Assembly (NCBI RefSeq): GCF_003260995.1
Contig: NZ_CP030040.1
Location: 2,035,995-2,099,994, forward strand
Length of the DNA stretch: 64,000 bases
Source of the DNA: Acetobacterium sp. KB-1
GTDB taxonomy: Bacteria; Bacillota; Clostridia; Eubacteriales; Eubacteriaceae
Direction of reading: 5' to 3'
The first letter of the stretch is position 1; each line of letters opens with the position of its first letter. Below, one piece after another: positions 61,501 to 64,000 of this stretch. The notes beneath the pieces are model-generated. The model saw nothing but the letters and a program-made list of their open reading frames with translations. It ran no database searches and was not told the origin of the DNA. The position numbers and the translations under genes are program-made.

Positions 61501-64000
61501 AACATCAGCTTTATCGCTGGCTTTCAGATCGTCTTTCGCAGGCAAGTTATTAATTAAATCAACAATACCCAAAGCCGTTATTCTTTCCTGATTCACCTTG
61601 CCAATTGAAGCTTTTTTTACATCACTCAAAGCCTCATAAGCATCTTTTGCAGCCTTGATATCATCAGTACTACTCGTACTAGTTAGTGCATTCAGCAAAT
61701 CATTTACCGGTTTGGTGGCCCCGACAATATCACTGGTATCAAAGATCTGGTTGCGACCTTCATACTGGCGAATGACGGCGGTAAAACCCCGAGTGAGCTG
61801 GGTGATTTCATAAGTCAATCCACCATAATTCTTGTTGTCAAAATCGATGAAATTAAATTGCGAATCCAGAACCGTGTTGCCGTTTTGAATGAAATGGTCA
61901 TCAAACACGTTCATATTAAAACAACCCAAGGCAATCATCATCTGGGCATTGTTATAGGCATTTAAGTCATAACCGGTAGTGGTAAAGGAGCCGTCTCCAT
62001 TTTGAAGGATTGGATTGTCACCACCCACGCGGTTATACATCAGGTTTTCAATCGCTGCCTTTAAATCCGTATTATCATTCATGTAAAAACCGTAATACTG
62101 GATAAACATGGCGTTATCCCCATTTGTAAGACTGCTGTCTTGCCATCCGTTAATATACGCTGCACCATTTTGCGCGATGGTTGCAAAATCAACGATGGGA
62201 TTCTCCGTTGTAACTGGATAGCCCCCACCAACTAGGGCAAGAATGGCGGTCTCTTTTTGCAGTATCAAGCTATTGTTCAGATACGACTTATCTGAAATGA
62301 TCTTAATCAGGTCATAGTCTTCAATATCCCGGGCATCATAACCGGCAGCGGTGATGGCCAGCACCAGCTTGGTCCAGGCGGTCACCTTCATATCGGTTGC
62401 CTCTAGGCCGCCTTCCTTAAGGGTATGAAGGCTGGTTTTGACATTGGCAAACCACTTGTCATAGAACGCGGTATCCCCACCGGGGACATAATCGCCCCGG
62501 GCTGCAGAGAACATGGCCCAAAAATCCTGCATGAATTCTTTGTCACCAACCGGACTGTCATTCACAGTAAGCGGCGTTAAATAGGCACTGCCATCGCCGA
62601 TATATTTCTCAAAGATGATGGTGTTGGCTTCCTTGGCTTTGGCAATTTGCGCATCCTGTTCGGTTTTATTTGGACCGGCGGCACCGTTATCCACAATTCT
62701 TGCTTGACCAGTAACAGCGCCATCAAAAACAAAGGTATAGCCATCAGTACTGGCTGCTTCTGTTTCACCAACGGTAATGGTAGGCTGAGTATTATATTCT
62801 ACTGTAACATCCCGCCAACCCAAATTCTGCATGCTCTTAAATACGGCGCTTTTGATATCGTTGGTTGGATCAAAGTTTATGGTAATTTTATATTTTTCTA
62901 CCAATGCTTTTTCCGCTTCGCTCAGTCCTGCAAACTCCATCCCGGTTACTTTGGCGGTCAAATCACTGCCGTCATTCCATATTTTTTCTTCAAAGGTTGG
63001 TTTAACGGACAACCTTTTAACAGCGGTTCGTATATCTAAATACGGGTATCCATCATTCGTTTCTGGTGAAATATTCCATATTTTATCAAAATCCCATCCA
63101 GAAAACGTGGATTGATCTTTTAGCTCTGCCGTTGTCTTACCAATAACCTTCTCTGGCGTATCTTTATATGCCACATCACTTCCAAATACAACTGCCGGTG
63201 TCAAGTTTTCGCTGTTATAGTACGATACCCCTTGTCCAGTTCCTGATGAATACACCGCTAAGCCAATTGCAACCCTCCCCTTTGTTGCCGTTGGTTTGGC
63301 AAAATCTGAATTTGTTACTTTACCCAGTGAATAGCATTTATTTAAATCCCCTTGACCACTTGCATAGAATTGGTAAAGCGAGACCCCTTGTGTTCTGCCT
63401 TGATATGCTTCGATTTCTTCAGGTGTTCCATCTAATGTATAATTGATGCTGCTAATGGAGTTTTCAATTATTTCTCCCCCAGCACCGTTTGAGCCAGTAA
63501 TACCAGCTACTGTTATTGTTTTTGTATTGGCGGCAGCTATTTTTATGTTACCTTCTACCTTAACATACTCAATTCTTCCATAATTGGCATCACATAACGG
63601 TGAACGCGCTGCCGTTGTTTCTGTTTTTGTTGTCCCATCATTAACAAGCACGTTGAGGTCTTTTATGATCCCATAGTTTCTTGGAATAATCGAACGTTGA
63701 GCAACAACTTCCAGATTATTTAATGTGATTTTATGCCCTAGCCCATCGAAAGTACCGTTGAAATTGCTATTATTGCTATTTATAATACTTAACTCATTAC
63801 CTTCTTCGATTTGAATATCTGCTGTTAAAACTACAGTTTCATTAAGGTAACCGGTTGAACCGGTAGCTGCCAGATCGGCCCGGAAGCTTTCCAATTGCGC
63901 CAATGTGCTAATCGTGTAAACCCCATCTGTTTTAGTCAGACTGGGGGTATAGTCTGCTGCAAAAGCAGTTAGTGGAAATATCAATCCAATAATCAGTAAT
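58537..64000 (-). CDS. Giant surface protein 2 (5' end cut by window edge): GLUG-like beta domain, toroid, DUF4430, helical repeats, three ChW repeats
   Basis: At least 1815 residues. The visible start lies inside a signal peptide (LLIIGLIFPLTAFAADYTP), so the true start is just beyond the window. In order: a GLUG/beta-helix-like domain (about 12-310, FNGTFDGLGHKITLNNLEV), a beta domain, an alpha/alpha toroid (about 445-770: FWAMFSAARGDYVPGG, VLAITAAGYDARDIEDYDL, NAYNNAQMMIALGCFN), helical repeats, DUF4430 (about 1115-1250: SGWMYFVNNNTPNVGMD), helical repeats, a beta domain and three ChW repeats at the end. From DUF4430 onwards it parallels giant protein 1, with one stretch nearly identical in DNA. 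Confidence 0.82.
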   Translation of the reverse strand, partial: LLIIGLIFPLTAFAADYTPSLTKTDGVYTISTLAQLESFRADLAATGSTGYLNETVVLTADIQIEEGNELSIINSNNSNFNGTFDGLGHKITLNNLEVVAQRSIIPRNYGIIKDLNVLVNDGTTKTETTAARSPLCDANYGRIEYVKVEGNIKIAAANTKTITVAGITGSNGAGGEIIENSISSINYTLDGTPEEIEAYQGRTQGVSLYQFYASGQGDLNKCYSLGKVTNSDFAKPTATKGRVAIGLAVYSSGTGQGVSYYNSENLTPAVVFGSDVAYKDTPEKVIGKTTAELKDQSTFSGWDFDKIWNISPETNDGYPYLDIRTAVKRLSVKPTFEEKIWNDGSDLTAKVTGMEFAGLSEAEKALVEKYKITINFDPTNDIKSAVFKSMQNLGWRDVTVEYNTQPTITVGETEAASTDGYTFVFDGAVTGQARIVDNGAAGPNKTEQDAQIAKAKEANTIIFEKYIGDGSAYLTPLTVNDSPVGDKEFMQDFWAMFSAARGDYVPGGDTAFYDKWFANVKTSLHTLKEGGLEATDMKVTAWTKLVLAITAAGYDARDIEDYDLIKIISDKSYLNNSLILQKETAILALVGGGYPVTTENPIVDFATIAQNGAAYINGWQDSSLTNGDNAMFIQYYGFYMNDNTDLKAAIENLMYNRVGGDNPILQNGDGSFTTTGYDLNAYNNAQMMIALGCFNMNVFDDHFIQNGNTVLDSQFNFIDFDNKNYGGLTYEITQLTRGFTAVIRQYEGRNQIFDTSDIVGATKPVNDLLNALTSTSSTDDIKAAKDAYEALSDVKKASIGKVNQERITALGIVDLINNLPAKDDLKASDKADVMAVRAAYKALTSSQAQELVTNLSDLAAREAKIIELLKESSIKNDATGIEVVGLPNTVTALTITDKISDVDLKKAAADAAEKEGLKNIEIVTLYDIKPDMSPADLETFNNSTDTYVTIILPIPDGQQGATNYRVYHQKANSTTEWITPIISDDSKSLIFKVNSFSTFGITKSLSADEIAAKVVSDQIDALPAKDQLKLTDEAAVVAARNAYNNLLPDPQKLVTNLAKLKDLEDQITVLKNAGTGEEPGGETEEPKAITITVDVERFTIGQGFYVKPTTLSIKEGDTARTAIEKLLGSGNLLGNVGYLAGIKGADTGTATIPSYIVKELNAGDSSVANAYGQKYTGSDLEEFDYSSYSGWMYFVNNNTPNVGMDQKKLNDGDVLRLAFTYWATGADLTGSGYIGSGIDRTPIKMSFTPANKDGLLEAIAKVNGNSAYLSDAAISEAYETAMTVVQDMTSSPSVTNNATTNLNKAISAYKPGGDTANDAKLAKAVSDQIAGLPAITKLALTDKAAVVAARTAYDALTSAQKALVSNLSSLTAAETKITELQTAADKVAAKAVSDQIAALPAVDKLALTDKDAVAAARAVYDALSEAQKKLVTNLSTLTAVETQMAKLLAGEATEADKAAAKAVSGQISGLPSGDKLALGSKADVVAVRVAYNALSDIQKSLITNLDTLVAAEAKLAELEKATPPVKDEATGIEAVGLPKGVGLKVEPETNDTDKTEAAKKAAKEADIKDAKIVSLYSIKPDMSDEDLAKFNNDPESFVTLTLPLGDDQQGYNSYKIYHKKTDGTVEWITPTLSADGKSLIFKVSAFSEFGVVGTEAPTEIPTVDFSYRTHVQNVGWQDWKNNGAMSGTQGRSLRLEGIEIKRTDTADVDLGIRYETHIENIGWEDSWKADGIMSGTEGRSLRLEAIRIELTGADAENYDVYYQVHAQNTGWMAFAKNGEDAGTAGFGYRLEGIHVIVVPKGQAAPTPEDGSIETAFLVKN

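Noticed and set aside
1-64000. tRNA, rRNA, prophage or intact insertion sequence
   Set aside because: No such sequence patterns or transposase/integrase motifs were recognised in reading both strands.

Overview
The window is a vitamin B12 (corrinoid) super-locus from a low-to-mid GC Gram-positive anaerobe. An acetogenic clostridium of the Eubacteriaceae (Acetobacterium-like) fits best. This rests on the anaerobic (cbi) cobalamin pathway, CbiK-type cobaltochelatase, clostridial hydrophobic-W (ChW) repeat proteins, BspA-like LRR proteins and strong AGGAGG ribosome sites. The genus is an inference. Almost every gene is on the minus strand, so operons read right to left.

1-14.3 kb: a promoter and a long cobalamin riboswitch with a terminator precede cbiM-cbiN-cbiQ-cbiO (cobalt ECF importer), hemA, a precorrin-2 dehydrogenase, a hemC-cobA-hemD triple fusion, hemB, hemL, cbiK, cbiF, cbiG, cbiH and cbiJ (cut by the window edge). 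This one regulated unit takes cobalt and glutamyl-tRNA into the corrin pathway. Four copies of a palindromic 98-134 bp element sit in its gene junctions.

14.4-20.9 kb: a BceRS-BceAB-type peptide-antibiotic sensing and export module with a predicted BceR operator, then a MORN-repeat lipoprotein and a class I glutamine amidotransferase.

21.0-21.6 kb: a complete non-coding unit with a consensus promoter, a long cobalamin riboswitch, a terminator, about 250 nt without an ORF but with two hairpins that carry the same 8-nt loop, and a second terminator. It looks like a B12-controlled small RNA.

21.6-31.5 kb: a long cobalamin riboswitch precedes btuF-btuC-btuD (the ATPase carries an unusual C-terminal domain). 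Next come cbiA, a PduX-like kinase, cbiC, cbiL, cbiD, cbiE and cbiT. Together with the first operon, this covers most of the route to cobyrinic acid a,c-diamide.

31.6-49.7 kb: two short-form cobalamin riboswitches head two surface/uptake operons. One encodes a DUF4430-ChW protein, a toroid-ChW protein and a TIM-barrel protein. The other encodes a DUF4430-ChW protein, a membrane-anchored DUF4430/BIG2/toroid protein, two ECF S components, a DUF4430 lipoprotein, EcfT, a double EcfA ATPase and two LRR proteins. DUF4430 and the alpha/alpha toroid are the two domains that make up animal intrinsic factor and transcobalamin, so the region reads as a Gram-positive surface corrinoid-capture system feeding an ECF transporter.

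49.9-64 kb: a small coiled-coil gene on the plus strand with a triplicated start region, then two duplicated giant surface proteins (1836 aa and over 1815 aa) with toroid, DUF4430, helical and ChW domains. A small DUF4430 protein, a third short-form riboswitch, a frameshifted small gene, and relics of duplication lie between and beside them. The second giant runs off the right edge.

No rRNA, tRNA, CRISPR array or intact transposase was recognised.
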